Source: Cryptosporangium aurantiacum (GTDB lineage Bacteria > Actinomycetota > Actinomycetes > Mycobacteriales > Cryptosporangiaceae). Taken from it: 64,000 bases of DNA. The stretch spans positions 1 to 64,000 of the forward strand of contig NZ_FRCS01000001.1 of NCBI RefSeq assembly GCF_900143005.1. The letters run 5' to 3'. Shown here in pieces: positions 53,700 to 61,450 of the stretch. The translations under genes were made by a program, and so were the position numbers. Each line of letters begins with the position of its first letter. Positions within the stretch are counted from its first letter, which is position 1. The notes beneath the pieces are model-generated. The model did not search any database. It was given only the letters and a program-made list of their open reading frames with translations, and was not told the DNA's origin.

Positions 53700-54809
53700 G
53701 TGTCTCGACTCGGACGGTTTCGCCGCCAGTCGGCGGTGGCGCTGAGCACGGCCGCGTTACTCGCCATCGCGGCCTGCGGGGGCGGCGACGACACGAGCGC
53801 CGCCGCTCCGGCGAGCCTCGACCCCTCGGCCGACCTGTCGACCCAGAAGCTGACCGTCTCCAACTGGGACGGGTACATGCCGGAGGACTTACCGGCGAAG
53901 TTCAAGTCCGCGGTCGGCCCGACGGTGACGGTCACCAAGCACGCCACGAACGAAGAGGTCATGGCGAAGCTGACCGCGGGCGGCGACAGCGGCATCGACG
54001 TCGCGTTCGTCTCCGGTCAGTTCGCGCAGGCACTCAACGAGCAGGGCCTGCTGGAGCCGATCCACGCCGACCTCGTCCCGAACCTGAAGAACCTCTACCC
54101 GCAGGCCACCCAGCTCGCTTACGACAAGGGCAACACGTTCTCGGTGCCCTACACCTGGGGAACAACCGGTCTCTGCTATCGCACCGACCTCACCGGCTAC
54201 ACCCCGGACAGCTGGAACGACCTGCTGGACCCGAAGCCCGCGCTCCGCAAGAAGGTCACGATGATGGCCACCGAGCGCTGGCTGATGCTCCCGGCTCAGA
54301 AGGCGCTGGGCTACTCGGCGAACACCACCGACGAGTCCGAGATGGACAAGGTCAAGGAGTCGCTGGTCAAGGCCAAGTCGAGCCTGCTGGCCTACGACGA
54401 CACGACGTTCGGCGACCGGCTGAAGTCCGGTGAGGCCGCGCTGGTCGAGTCGTGGGATGGGTGGTGCCCCACCGACCAGTCGAACATCAAGTTCGTCGTG
54501 CCCAAGGAGGGCAGCGACGTCTGGGTCGACACGATGGTCGTCCTCAAGTCGTCGAAGAACAAAGAAGCGGCACACGCGTTCATCAACTACATCCTCGAGG
54601 CGGGTAACCACGCCTGGGCCGCGCAGAACATCCTCTACAAGGTGCCGAACGAGGCCGCGATGAAGACGCTCGACGCGAAGCTGCTCGCGAGCTACCCGCA
54701 CCTGGCGATGACCCCGGCCGACCTGCTGAAGCAGGAGGGTTACGTCGACCTGGGCGAGGCCGCGACCACGTACACCCGGATCGCGACCGAGGTGACGGCG
54801 GCCAAGTGA
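53700..54809 (+). CDS. PotD/YdcS-type polyamine ABC transporter substrate-binding lipoprotein
   Basis: This gene encodes 369 residues from GTG 53700 (AAGGGAG seven bases upstream). The lipoprotein signal ends at the Cys in LAIAACGGG. The mature protein is a PotD/PotF-like type II binding protein: LTVSNWDGYMPEDLPAKFKS, DVAFVSGQFAQALNEQGLLE, VPYTWGTTGLCYRTD, ESWDGWCPTDQSN. These proteins bind spermidine, putrescine or related amino compounds. The permease and ATPase genes follow with 4-bp overlaps. Confidence 0.92.
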   Translation: MSRLGRFRRQSAVALSTAALLAIAACGGGDDTSAAAPASLDPSADLSTQKLTVSNWDGYMPEDLPAKFKSAVGPTVTVTKHATNEEVMAKLTAGGDSGIDVAFVSGQFAQALNEQGLLEPIHADLVPNLKNLYPQATQLAYDKGNTFSVPYTWGTTGLCYRTDLTGYTPDSWNDLLDPKPALRKKVTMMATERWLMLPAQKALGYSANTTDESEMDKVKESLVKAKSSLLAYDDTTFGDRLKSGEAALVESWDGWCPTDQSNIKFVVPKEGSDVWVDTMVVLKSSKNKEAAHAFINYILEAGNHAWAAQNILYKVPNEAAMKTLDAKLLASYPHLAMTPADLLKQEGYVDLGEAATTYTRIATEVTAAK

Positions 54810-55801
54810 CCGAACCGACCACTCCCGCGGCGCCGGCCTCTTCCGAGGTCGGCGCGCCGGCCCCCGACGGAAGCGCGCCGGGACGCGCGCCGGCCGCTGA
54901 CGGGGACGCCGTGCCGGGACGCGCGTCGGTCGCGGGGCGCGCGGCGAAGGCCCGCACGACGCGCGGCCTCTGGGCCGCCCGAGCGGCCCTGCTCGGCCCA
55001 GGTGTCGTCTACCTCGCGGTGTTCCTGCTCGTGCCGCTCGCGCTGGTGCTGAGCTACGCGTTCTTCCGGCGCGGCCGGTTCGGCGGCGTCGTCCACGAGG
55101 TGACCTTCGAGAACTTCAGCCGGCTCGCCGACGAGATCTACGTGCAGGTGCTCACCGACTCGCTGGTGATCGCCACCGTCACCACGGCGCTCGCGCTCGC
55201 GCTCGGCTATCCGGCCGCGTACGCGATCGCGAAACTGCCGCGCCGGTGGCGGACCGTCGCACTGGTGCTGGTCGTGCTCCCGTTCTGGACGAACTTCCTG
55301 GTCCGGACGTACGCGTGGATCGTGCTGCTCTCCACCCAGGGCGTCGTGAACAAGGCGCTCACCGGCATCGGCATCATCGACAAGCCGCTGGAGATGCTCT
55401 ACAGCACGCCGGCCGTGGTCGCCGGGCTGCTCTACGCCTACCTGCCGCTGATGATCCTGCCGCTGTACTCCGCGATCGAGCGGCTCGACGACAGCCTCGC
55501 CGAAGCCTCCGTCGACCTGGGCGCGAGCAAGGCGTCCACGTTCTGGCACGTGACGCTGCCGCTCACGTTGCCCGGCGCGCTGACCGGCTGCATCTTCGTG
55601 TTCGTCCCGAGCCTCGGCAACTTCATCGTGCCGGAGCTGCTCGGTGGCGGACGCACGGTGATGGTCGGCAACCTCATCCGCGACCAGTTCCTCAAGGCCC
55701 GCGACTGGCCGTTCGGCGCCGCGCTCGCGCTGACGCTGCTCGCGTTCCTGGTGGTCCTACTGCTGGCCCAGTCCTGGGCGAGCCGACGGAGGGCGACATG
55801 A
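54806..55801 (+). CDS. potB: Polyamine-type ABC transporter permease (PotB-like)
   Basis: This gene encodes 331 residues. The first 55 residues are Ala/Pro/Gly-rich and cytoplasmic; then about six helices follow, starting with LLGPGVVYLAVFLLVPLALV. The EAA loop is EASVDLGASKASTFWHVTLP, facing the ATPase. FWTNFLVRTYAWIVLL is conserved in PotB. The GTG shares bases with the upstream stop and it overlaps potC by 4 bp. Confidence 0.93.
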   Translation: MTEPTTPAAPASSEVGAPAPDGSAPGRAPAADGDAVPGRASVAGRAAKARTTRGLWAARAALLGPGVVYLAVFLLVPLALVLSYAFFRRGRFGGVVHEVTFENFSRLADEIYVQVLTDSLVIATVTTALALALGYPAAYAIAKLPRRWRTVALVLVVLPFWTNFLVRTYAWIVLLSTQGVVNKALTGIGIIDKPLEMLYSTPAVVAGLLYAYLPLMILPLYSAIERLDDSLAEASVDLGASKASTFWHVTLPLTLPGALTGCIFVFVPSLGNFIVPELLGGGRTVMVGNLIRDQFLKARDWPFGAALALTLLAFLVVLLLAQSWASRRRAT

Positions 55802-56559
55802 GCAAGTCCATCCTCGGCGTGGTGTTCGCGTTCCTGTACGCGCCGATCGTCGTCCTGGTCGTGATGTCGTTCAACGCCTCCGACAGCCCGTACGCGCTCG
55901 ACGGCGTGAGCACCCGCTGGTACGCCGAGCTCGTCGGCGACGAGCAGATCCGAAAAGGGCTGATCAACACGCTGATCGTCGCCACCGGGTCGACCGCGCT
56001 GGCCGCGGTGTTCGGGACGCTGCTCGCGGTCGGGCTCGCTCGCTACACTCGATCCCGGGCACTGGACGCACTCGCGCTGGCCCCGGCCGTGCTGCCGGAC
56101 ATCGTGCTGGCGATCGGGCTGCTCGCGTTCTGGTCGCTGCTGCAGGCGACGCTCGGCCTGCACTCGGTGCTGCTCGCGCACCTGCTGTTCGGCACCGCGT
56201 TCGTCACCGCGGTGGTGCGCGCACGGCTGCACCAGGTGGACGGTTCGCTGGAGGAGGCGTCCCGCGACCTGGGCGCCGGGCCGGTGACCACGTTCCTGCG
56301 GATCACGCTGCCGTCGCTGGGGCCCGGCATCGCGGCCGGGTCGCTGCTGGCGTTCACGCTCTCGATCGACGAGTTCGTGATCGCGTTCTTCACCGCAGGC
56401 CCGGACCAGCCGACGCTGCCGATCGTCATCTACTCGATGATGCGGTTCGGCGTGACCCCGGAGATCAACGCGCTGGCCACGGTGCTGCTCGCGGTGAGCT
56501 TCACGGTGGTGCTGGCCGCACAGCGGATGAGCCGCCTGACCGATTCCCTAGGACGATGA
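55798..56559 (+). CDS. potC: Polyamine-type ABC transporter permease (PotC-like)
   Basis: This gene encodes 253 residues with about six membrane helices (ILGVVFAFLYAPIVVLVVMS, ALALAPAVLPDIVLAIGLLA) and the EAA loop EASRDLGAGPVTTFLRITLP. GGAGG is five bases upstream of ATG 55798. FSIDEFVIAFF-type segment (LSIDEFVIAFFTAGPD) is typical of PotC. It forms the channel with PotB. Confidence 0.93.
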   Translation: MSKSILGVVFAFLYAPIVVLVVMSFNASDSPYALDGVSTRWYAELVGDEQIRKGLINTLIVATGSTALAAVFGTLLAVGLARYTRSRALDALALAPAVLPDIVLAIGLLAFWSLLQATLGLHSVLLAHLLFGTAFVTAVVRARLHQVDGSLEEASRDLGAGPVTTFLRITLPSLGPGIAAGSLLAFTLSIDEFVIAFFTAGPDQPTLPIVIYSMMRFGVTPEINALATVLLAVSFTVVLAAQRMSRLTDSLGR

Positions 56560-57563
56560 TGCTCTCGATCACCGGTGTTTCCCGCCGTTTCGCCGACGTC
56601 CAGGCTCTGGACGACGTCTCGCTGGACATCGCGTCCGGGGAGTTCTTCGCGTTGCTCGGCCCGAGCGGCTGCGGCAAGACCACGCTGCTGCGGATCATCG
56701 CGGGCTTCGAGTCGCCCGACTCCGGCAGCGTGACATTGGACGGTGACGACCTGCTCGGCGTCCCGCCCAACAAGCGGCCGGTCAACCTGATGTTCCAGTC
56801 GTACGCGCTGTTCCCGCACCTCTCGGTGGAGAAGAACATCGGGTACGGGCTGGCTCGGGAAGGCCGGCCTCGCGCGGAGATCCGGGCCCGGGTCGCGGAG
56901 GTGCTCGACACGGTCGGTCTGGCCGGGGTCTCGGGTCGACGTCCGCATCAGCTCTCCGGCGGGCAGCGGCAGCGGGTCGCGCTGGCCCGCGCGATCGTCA
57001 AGCGGCCGCGGTTGCTGCTGCTCGACGAGCCGCTGTCCGCGCTCGACCGCAAGGTGCGGGCCGAGATGCAGCTGGAACTCAAGCGGCTCCAGCACGAGGT
57101 CGGGATCACGTTCGTCGTGGTCACCCACGACCAGGAAGAAGCGATGTCGCTGGCGGACCGGATCGCGGTGCTGGAAGCGGGCACCGTACGCCAGGTCGCC
57201 CCGCCGGTCGAGCTGTACGCACGGCCCGCCGACCGGTTCGTCGCCGGCTTCGTCGGCTCGAACAACATCGTGTCCGCTGACCTCGCGGTCAGCCTCGGGC
57301 TACTGCCCGCGGGTGCTACTGGCGCGCTCACGGTGCGCCCCGAAAACGTCCAGGTGGACGAGGGGGCAGCGGGCGGTCGGGGGGCGCTGACCGGAACCGT
57401 GCTGGACACTGTGTTCCACGGGGGCTCGTCACGGATCGCGGTGAAGGTGGACGGTCTGGACGAGCCGGTACTGGCGACGCGTCCCGGCGCGCCGACCGTG
57501 GCCCCCGGCGCCGAGGTGCGGCTCTCGTGGCGCCCGGAGGACGCAGTACTGGTTCCCGCGTGA
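56556..57563 (+). CDS. potA: Polyamine-type ABC transporter ATP-binding protein (PotA-like)
   Basis: This gene encodes 335 residues. The ABC domain has Walker A GPSGCGKTTLLR, Q-loop FQSYALFPHLSV, signature LSGGQRQRVALAR, Walker B LLLLDEPLSALD and switch His in VVTHDQEEAM. A C-terminal TOBE regulatory domain (about 240-335, VRPENVQVDEG) is present. ATG 56556 overlaps the potC stop by 4 bp and a second ATG follows. It energises the potB/potC channel. Confidence 0.94.
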   Translation: MMLSITGVSRRFADVQALDDVSLDIASGEFFALLGPSGCGKTTLLRIIAGFESPDSGSVTLDGDDLLGVPPNKRPVNLMFQSYALFPHLSVEKNIGYGLAREGRPRAEIRARVAEVLDTVGLAGVSGRRPHQLSGGQRQRVALARAIVKRPRLLLLDEPLSALDRKVRAEMQLELKRLQHEVGITFVVVTHDQEEAMSLADRIAVLEAGTVRQVAPPVELYARPADRFVAGFVGSNNIVSADLAVSLGLLPAGATGALTVRPENVQVDEGAAGGRGALTGTVLDTVFHGGSSRIAVKVDGLDEPVLATRPGAPTVAPGAEVRLSWRPEDAVLVPA

Positions 57564-57652
57564 GCCGGGGGCGGCGCGCGTTGCCGCGAACCTGGGCTCT
57601 AAGCGCGCCTTACAGCCCGGTTACGCGTCATGCGGCGGTGAGACGTCGCGTG

Positions 57653-58300
57653 TCAGGCGCGGGGGCGGCGGGCGGTGGTGCGCTTCGGCTTCGGCGGCTC
57701 GGTGAGCGGGTTTCCGGTGGCCATGCGCGCGTAGTCGACGATCAGCTCGACCGCTTCGGCGTACCCGATCGTGGGGTGCCTGGCGACGATCCGGTAGCCG
57801 TACGCGTCTTCCAGCGCCACCAGGTTCCGCGCGATCACGGTCGCGCCGCTGGCAGGCGTGAACACACCCCGGGCCACGCCGGACTCGAGGATGCCCTGGT
57901 ACATCGAGACCTGCCGGTCGAACAGCGTCGTCAGCAGCGCCGCGTACACCCGGCTGCGGCCGGCGGCGCCGCCCAACTCGCAGAGCAGCCGGACGTCCGC
58001 GTCGTCGGAGCCGGTCGGCAGACCGGACCGGATCGTGACCAGCAGCCGCTCGACCGGGTCGTCCAGCGCCTCGATCGCCTTCACCCGCAGTTCGTAGAAC
58101 CGCTCCATGCCCGCGTGGTGGGCGTCGATCAGCAGTTCCTGGATGTCCGGGTAGTGGTACAGCACCGCACCGGACGTCAGGCCGGCCTCCTCGGCGATCT
58201 GGTTGAGGAGGACACCCTCGGCGCCGTGCCGCACCATCGCGCGGCGGGCCGCCTCGATCAGGTCGATGCGACGTTCCGAGCGAGGCTTGCGTCCAGGCAT
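57653..58300 (-). CDS. TetR family regulator of the amine catabolic region
   Basis: This gene encodes 215 residues. The ATG at 58298-58300 has GAGGT five to six bases upstream; a TTG one codon earlier is less likely. The helix-turn-helix is RAMVRHGAEGVLLNQIAEEA, GLTSGAVLYHYPDIQELLID. The C-terminal domain (AHHAGMERFYELRVKAIEAL) resembles BetI-like TetR proteins that sense small amines or their aldehydes. It diverges from the glycosyltransferase operon and is convergent-free behind potA. The 17-bp motif in its promoter region and near 53559 may be its operator. Confidence 0.9.
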   Translation of the reverse strand: MPGRKPRSERRIDLIEAARRAMVRHGAEGVLLNQIAEEAGLTSGAVLYHYPDIQELLIDAHHAGMERFYELRVKAIEALDDPVERLLVTIRSGLPTGSDDADVRLLCELGGAAGRSRVYAALLTTLFDRQVSMYQGILESGVARGVFTPASGATVIARNLVALEDAYGYRIVARHPTIGYAEAVELIVDYARMATGNPLTEPPKPKRTTARRPRA

Positions 58301-58378
58301 CAATTACCTCGCGTTGGTCGGCGGTTGAAATCCTCAACAGGATACTTCCCGCTGGTTGACGTCGCTGGTTGCGTTGCA

Positions 58379-58395
58379 TTTGAATTCAAGTTCAG
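58379..58395. promoter_or_regulatory. 17-bp motif shared by two divergent promoters (copy 2)
   Basis: TTTGAATTCAAGTTCAG contains the 10-bp perfect palindrome TTGAATTCAA (58380-58389). It lies between the TetR gene and the glycosyltransferase gene, 24 bp before the latter. A TTGACG at 58356-58361 is a possible -35 for the plus-strand operon, in which case the motif would overlap the -10. Confidence 0.5.
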
Positions 58396-58419
58396 TAGCT
58401 GGCACCCAGGGAGGGTCCG

Positions 58420-59715
58420 ATGACCGAGCGACCGCTGACCGTGCTGTTCATGCCGGAGAGTGCGTACGGTCCGACGAACAACTGCATCGGCATCGGGCAC
58501 GTGCTGGCGCAGCGTGGTCATCGGGTGGTCTTCGCCGCCGAGGCGTCCTGGAAGGGCAAGCTCACCGCGCTCGGTTTCGAGGAGGACCTCGTCGACCTGG
58601 CGCCGCCGCCCCCGGCCGACGCTCCGGAGCAGGACGCCGGCCAGTTCTGGAAGGACTACATCGCCGCGTCGGCACCGGAGTTCCGGAAGAGCACGTTCGA
58701 CCAGCTCGAGACCGTTACGGCGCCGATCTGGAAAGAACTGGTCGACGGCGCGAAGTACTGCGAGCCCCAGCTCCGCGCGATCATCGAGCGCACCCGGCCG
58801 GACGTCATCGTCGAGGACAACGTGCTGGCGTTCCCCGCACTCACCACCGCAGGGGTGCCGTTCGTCCGGATCGTGTCCTGCAACCCGCTCGAGGTGAAGG
58901 GCGCCGACGTCGCTCCGGTGTTCTCCGGGTACGCGGCCGACGACCGCTCGCAGTGGGACGCGTTCCGCACCGAGTACGACCGCACGCACCGCCCGCTGTG
59001 GGAGGAGTTCAACGCCTGGGTCGTCGAGCAGGGCGCCGAGCCGCTGCCCGACCTCGAGTTCATCGGCGAGGGCGCGCTCAACCTGTACGTCTACCCGGAG
59101 GTCGCCGACTACACCGACGCGCGGCCGCTCGGCCCGACCTGGCACCGGCTGGACTCCTCGGTGCGGGAGACCGACTCCGCGTTCGAGCTTCCGGCGGAGA
59201 TCGCTTCGGGTGAGGGCAAGCTGATCTACTTCAGCCTCGGTTCGCTCGGTTCGGCGGACGCCGACCTGATGCGCCGGATCATCGCCGCGCTCGCTCGCAC
59301 CCCGCACCGCTACATCGTGTCGAAGGGCCCCCTGCACGAGGAAATCGAGCTGGCGTCGAACATGTGGGGCGCGGAGTTCCTGCCGCAGACGTCGATCCTG
59401 CCGCTGGTCGACCTGGTGATCACCCACGGTGGCAACAACACGACGACCGAGGCGCTGCACTTCGGCAAGCCGATGATCGTCCTGCCGCTGTTCTGGGACC
59501 AGTACGACAACGCCCAGCGGGTGCACGAACTCGGGCTCGGCGGCCGGCTGAGCACGTACACGTTCACCGACGAGGAGCTGTACGGCGCGCTCGACCGCTT
59601 ACTGACCGACGCCGCGCTGGCCGACCGGCTGGCGGCGGCGAGCGCCGAGATCAAGGCCAGGGACGGGCTGCGCCGCGCCGCCGACCTGATCGAGTCGGTC
59701 GTCGAGGGCAAGTGA
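58420..59715 (+). CDS. GT1-family glycosyltransferase in the amine catabolic operon
   Basis: This gene encodes 431 residues. It has a UDP-sugar glycosyltransferase (MGT/UGT) fold: an N-terminal acceptor domain (TVLFMPESAYGPTNNCIGIG, HVLAQRGHRVVFAAEASW) and a C-terminal donor site (IYFSLGSLGSADADLMRRII, LPLVDLVITHGGNNTTTEAL, HFGKPMIVLPLFWDQYDNAQ) with the HGGxxTxxEAL nucleotide motif. Such enzymes glycosylate small molecules. GGAGGG lies upstream of ATG 58420. It overlaps the amine oxidase gene by 4 bp, tying it to amine oxidation. Its acceptor is unknown; macrolide detoxification is a less likely alternative in this context. Confidence 0.9.
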   Translation: MTERPLTVLFMPESAYGPTNNCIGIGHVLAQRGHRVVFAAEASWKGKLTALGFEEDLVDLAPPPPADAPEQDAGQFWKDYIAASAPEFRKSTFDQLETVTAPIWKELVDGAKYCEPQLRAIIERTRPDVIVEDNVLAFPALTTAGVPFVRIVSCNPLEVKGADVAPVFSGYAADDRSQWDAFRTEYDRTHRPLWEEFNAWVVEQGAEPLPDLEFIGEGALNLYVYPEVADYTDARPLGPTWHRLDSSVRETDSAFELPAEIASGEGKLIYFSLGSLGSADADLMRRIIAALARTPHRYIVSKGPLHEEIELASNMWGAEFLPQTSILPLVDLVITHGGNNTTTEALHFGKPMIVLPLFWDQYDNAQRVHELGLGGRLSTYTFTDEELYGALDRLLTDAALADRLAAASAEIKARDGLRRAADLIESVVEGK

Positions 59716-61139
59716 GTACGGACTTTTTTGCGGGCATCACGCCCGGATCCGATGTCGACGCGGCGCTCGCCGACGCCGAGCCCAAGGTCTTCTGGACCGA
59801 CCGGCCCGACGCCCCGGCGCCGCGCGACCCGGTCACCGGCACCAGCGCGGACCTCGTCGTCGTCGGTGGTGGGTTCACCGGCCTCTGGACCGCGATCCTC
59901 GCCAAACAGCAGGACCCGTCGACCGACGTCGTCCTCCTCGAGTCGCAGCACGTCGGTTACGGCGCGAGCGGCCGGAACGGCGGGTTCGTCTCGGACTCGC
60001 TGACCCACGGCCTCGCGCACGGGTCGTCCCGCTGGCCGTCCGAGGTCGAGACTCTGGTCGAGCTGGGGCGGCGCAACGTCGCCGAGATCGCGTCGACGTT
60101 GGCCGCCAACACCATCGACGCCGACCTGCGGCTGGTGGGAAAAACGACGGTGGCGGTCTCGCCGTACCAGCTGGAGTACCTCCGCGGCCTGGCCGAGCTG
60201 CACCGAGCCCAGGGCGACGAGGCGGTGCTGCTCGACGCCGCGGAGATGCGCGCGGACGTGGACTCGCCGACGTACCTGGGTGGGGTGCGGTTGCCGAGCG
60301 CGGGCGGGCTGGTCGACCCCGGGCGGTTGACGTTCGGGCTGGCGCGGCTCGCTGATTCGCTCGGCGTACGGCGGTACGACCGGTCACCGGTTTCGGGGCT
60401 CACCCCGGGCGGTGGTGAGGTGGAAGTACGGACGCCGACCGGGACGGTGCGCGCTGGTCGGGTCGCGCTGGCGACGAACGCCTACCCGGCACCGCTGAAG
60501 CGGGTGCGGCCGTTCGTGCTTCCGGTCTACGACCACGTGCTGGTCACCGAGCCGTTGTCGTCCGAGCAGTGGGACGCCCTGGGCTGGGCGGAGCGGCAGG
60601 GGCTCACCGACGCCGGCAACCGGTTCCACTACTACCGGCCCACCGCCGACGGCCGGATCCTCTGGGGCGGCTACGACGCGCTGTACCACTTCGGCGGGCG
60701 GGTGCGCGCGTCGTACGAGCAGCGAAAAGCCACCCACCGGCGCCTCGCCGCGCACTTTTTCGCGACGTTCCCGCAGCTGGAGGGCGTTCGGTTCACGCAC
60801 CGCTGGGGCGGGGTGATCGACTCGACGAGCCGGTTCACGCCGGTGTTCGGCACGGCGTCGCGCGGGCGGATCGCGTACGCCGTGGGTTACACCGGGCTCG
60901 GCGTCGCGTCGGCGCGGTTCGGGGGCCAGGTGATGCTCGACCTGCTCGCCGGACGCGACACCGAGGCCACCCGGCTGGGCATGGTGCGGCGCCGCCCGGT
61001 GCCGTTCCCGCCGGAACCGCTGCGGTGGCCGGTCGTGCAGCTCACGCGCGGTGAGCTGATCCGGTCCGACGCCCGGGGCGGTCGCCGCGGTCCGTGGCTC
61101 CGCCTGCTCGACCGCTTCGGCGTCGGCTTCGACAGCTGA
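59712..61139 (+). CDS. FAD-dependent amine oxidoreductase (PuuB/DAO-like)
   Basis: This gene encodes 475 residues. After a 45-residue N-terminal extension, the dinucleotide-binding fold has LVVVGGGFTGLWTAILAK and VVLLESQHVGYGASGRNGGF, typical of gamma-glutamylputrescine oxidase and related DAO-family enzymes. Later blocks are AGRVALATNAYPAPLKRVRP, RFHYYRPTADGRILWGGYDA and AYAVGYTGLGVASARFGGQV. It should oxidise a primary or secondary amine to an aldehyde. The GTG shares bases with the glycosyltransferase stop. The ALDH gene is 311 bp downstream beyond a repeat tract. Confidence 0.9.
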   Translation: MSTDFFAGITPGSDVDAALADAEPKVFWTDRPDAPAPRDPVTGTSADLVVVGGGFTGLWTAILAKQQDPSTDVVLLESQHVGYGASGRNGGFVSDSLTHGLAHGSSRWPSEVETLVELGRRNVAEIASTLAANTIDADLRLVGKTTVAVSPYQLEYLRGLAELHRAQGDEAVLLDAAEMRADVDSPTYLGGVRLPSAGGLVDPGRLTFGLARLADSLGVRRYDRSPVSGLTPGGGEVEVRTPTGTVRAGRVALATNAYPAPLKRVRPFVLPVYDHVLVTEPLSSEQWDALGWAERQGLTDAGNRFHYYRPTADGRILWGGYDALYHFGGRVRASYEQRKATHRRLAAHFFATFPQLEGVRFTHRWGGVIDSTSRFTPVFGTASRGRIAYAVGYTGLGVASARFGGQVMLDLLAGRDTEATRLGMVRRRPVPFPPEPLRWPVVQLTRGELIRSDARGGRRGPWLRLLDRFGVGFDS

Positions 61140-61450
61140 CGCACCCGGCCTGCACGACCCGCTCGACCCGGCCTGCTCGACCCGGCCTGCCCGACCGCTC
61201 GACCCGGCCTGCTCGACCCGGCCTGCCCGACCGCTCGACCCGGCCTGCTCGACCCGGCCTGCCCGACCCGGCCTGCCCGACCCGGCCTGCCCGACGCTCG
61301 ACCCGGCCTGCCCGACGCGGCCGGCCCGGCCTGCCCGACGCGGCCGACCCGGCCCGGCCGACCCGGCCGGCCCGGCGGACTCGGCCTGGTCGCCCGCGGC
61401 GGGCCTGGCCGCGAGCCGGCGCCGCTGTTACGACCTACTCAGGAGACCGC
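61140..61450 (+). repeat. GC-rich tandem repeat tract between amine oxidase and ALDH genes
   Basis: Units close to CTGCTCGACCCGGC and CTGCCCGACCCGGC recur about 15-20 times between 61146 and 61380. They also form a higher-order period of about 36 bp (CTCGACCCGGCCTGCTCGAC pattern). The frame is open, giving Pro/Thr/Arg-rich low-complexity sequence, but no start or ribosome binding site is evident before the ALDH gene's AGGAG at 61440. It is probably non-coding. Confidence 0.75.

Noticed and set aside
58420-59715. Macrolide resistance glycosyltransferase
   Set aside because: The fold fits, but it is translationally coupled to an amine oxidase and no antibiotic genes are present.
61146-61380. 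Possible CRISPR array
   Set aside because: The repeats are 13-14 bp and back-to-back with no unique spacers, and no cas gene is in the window.
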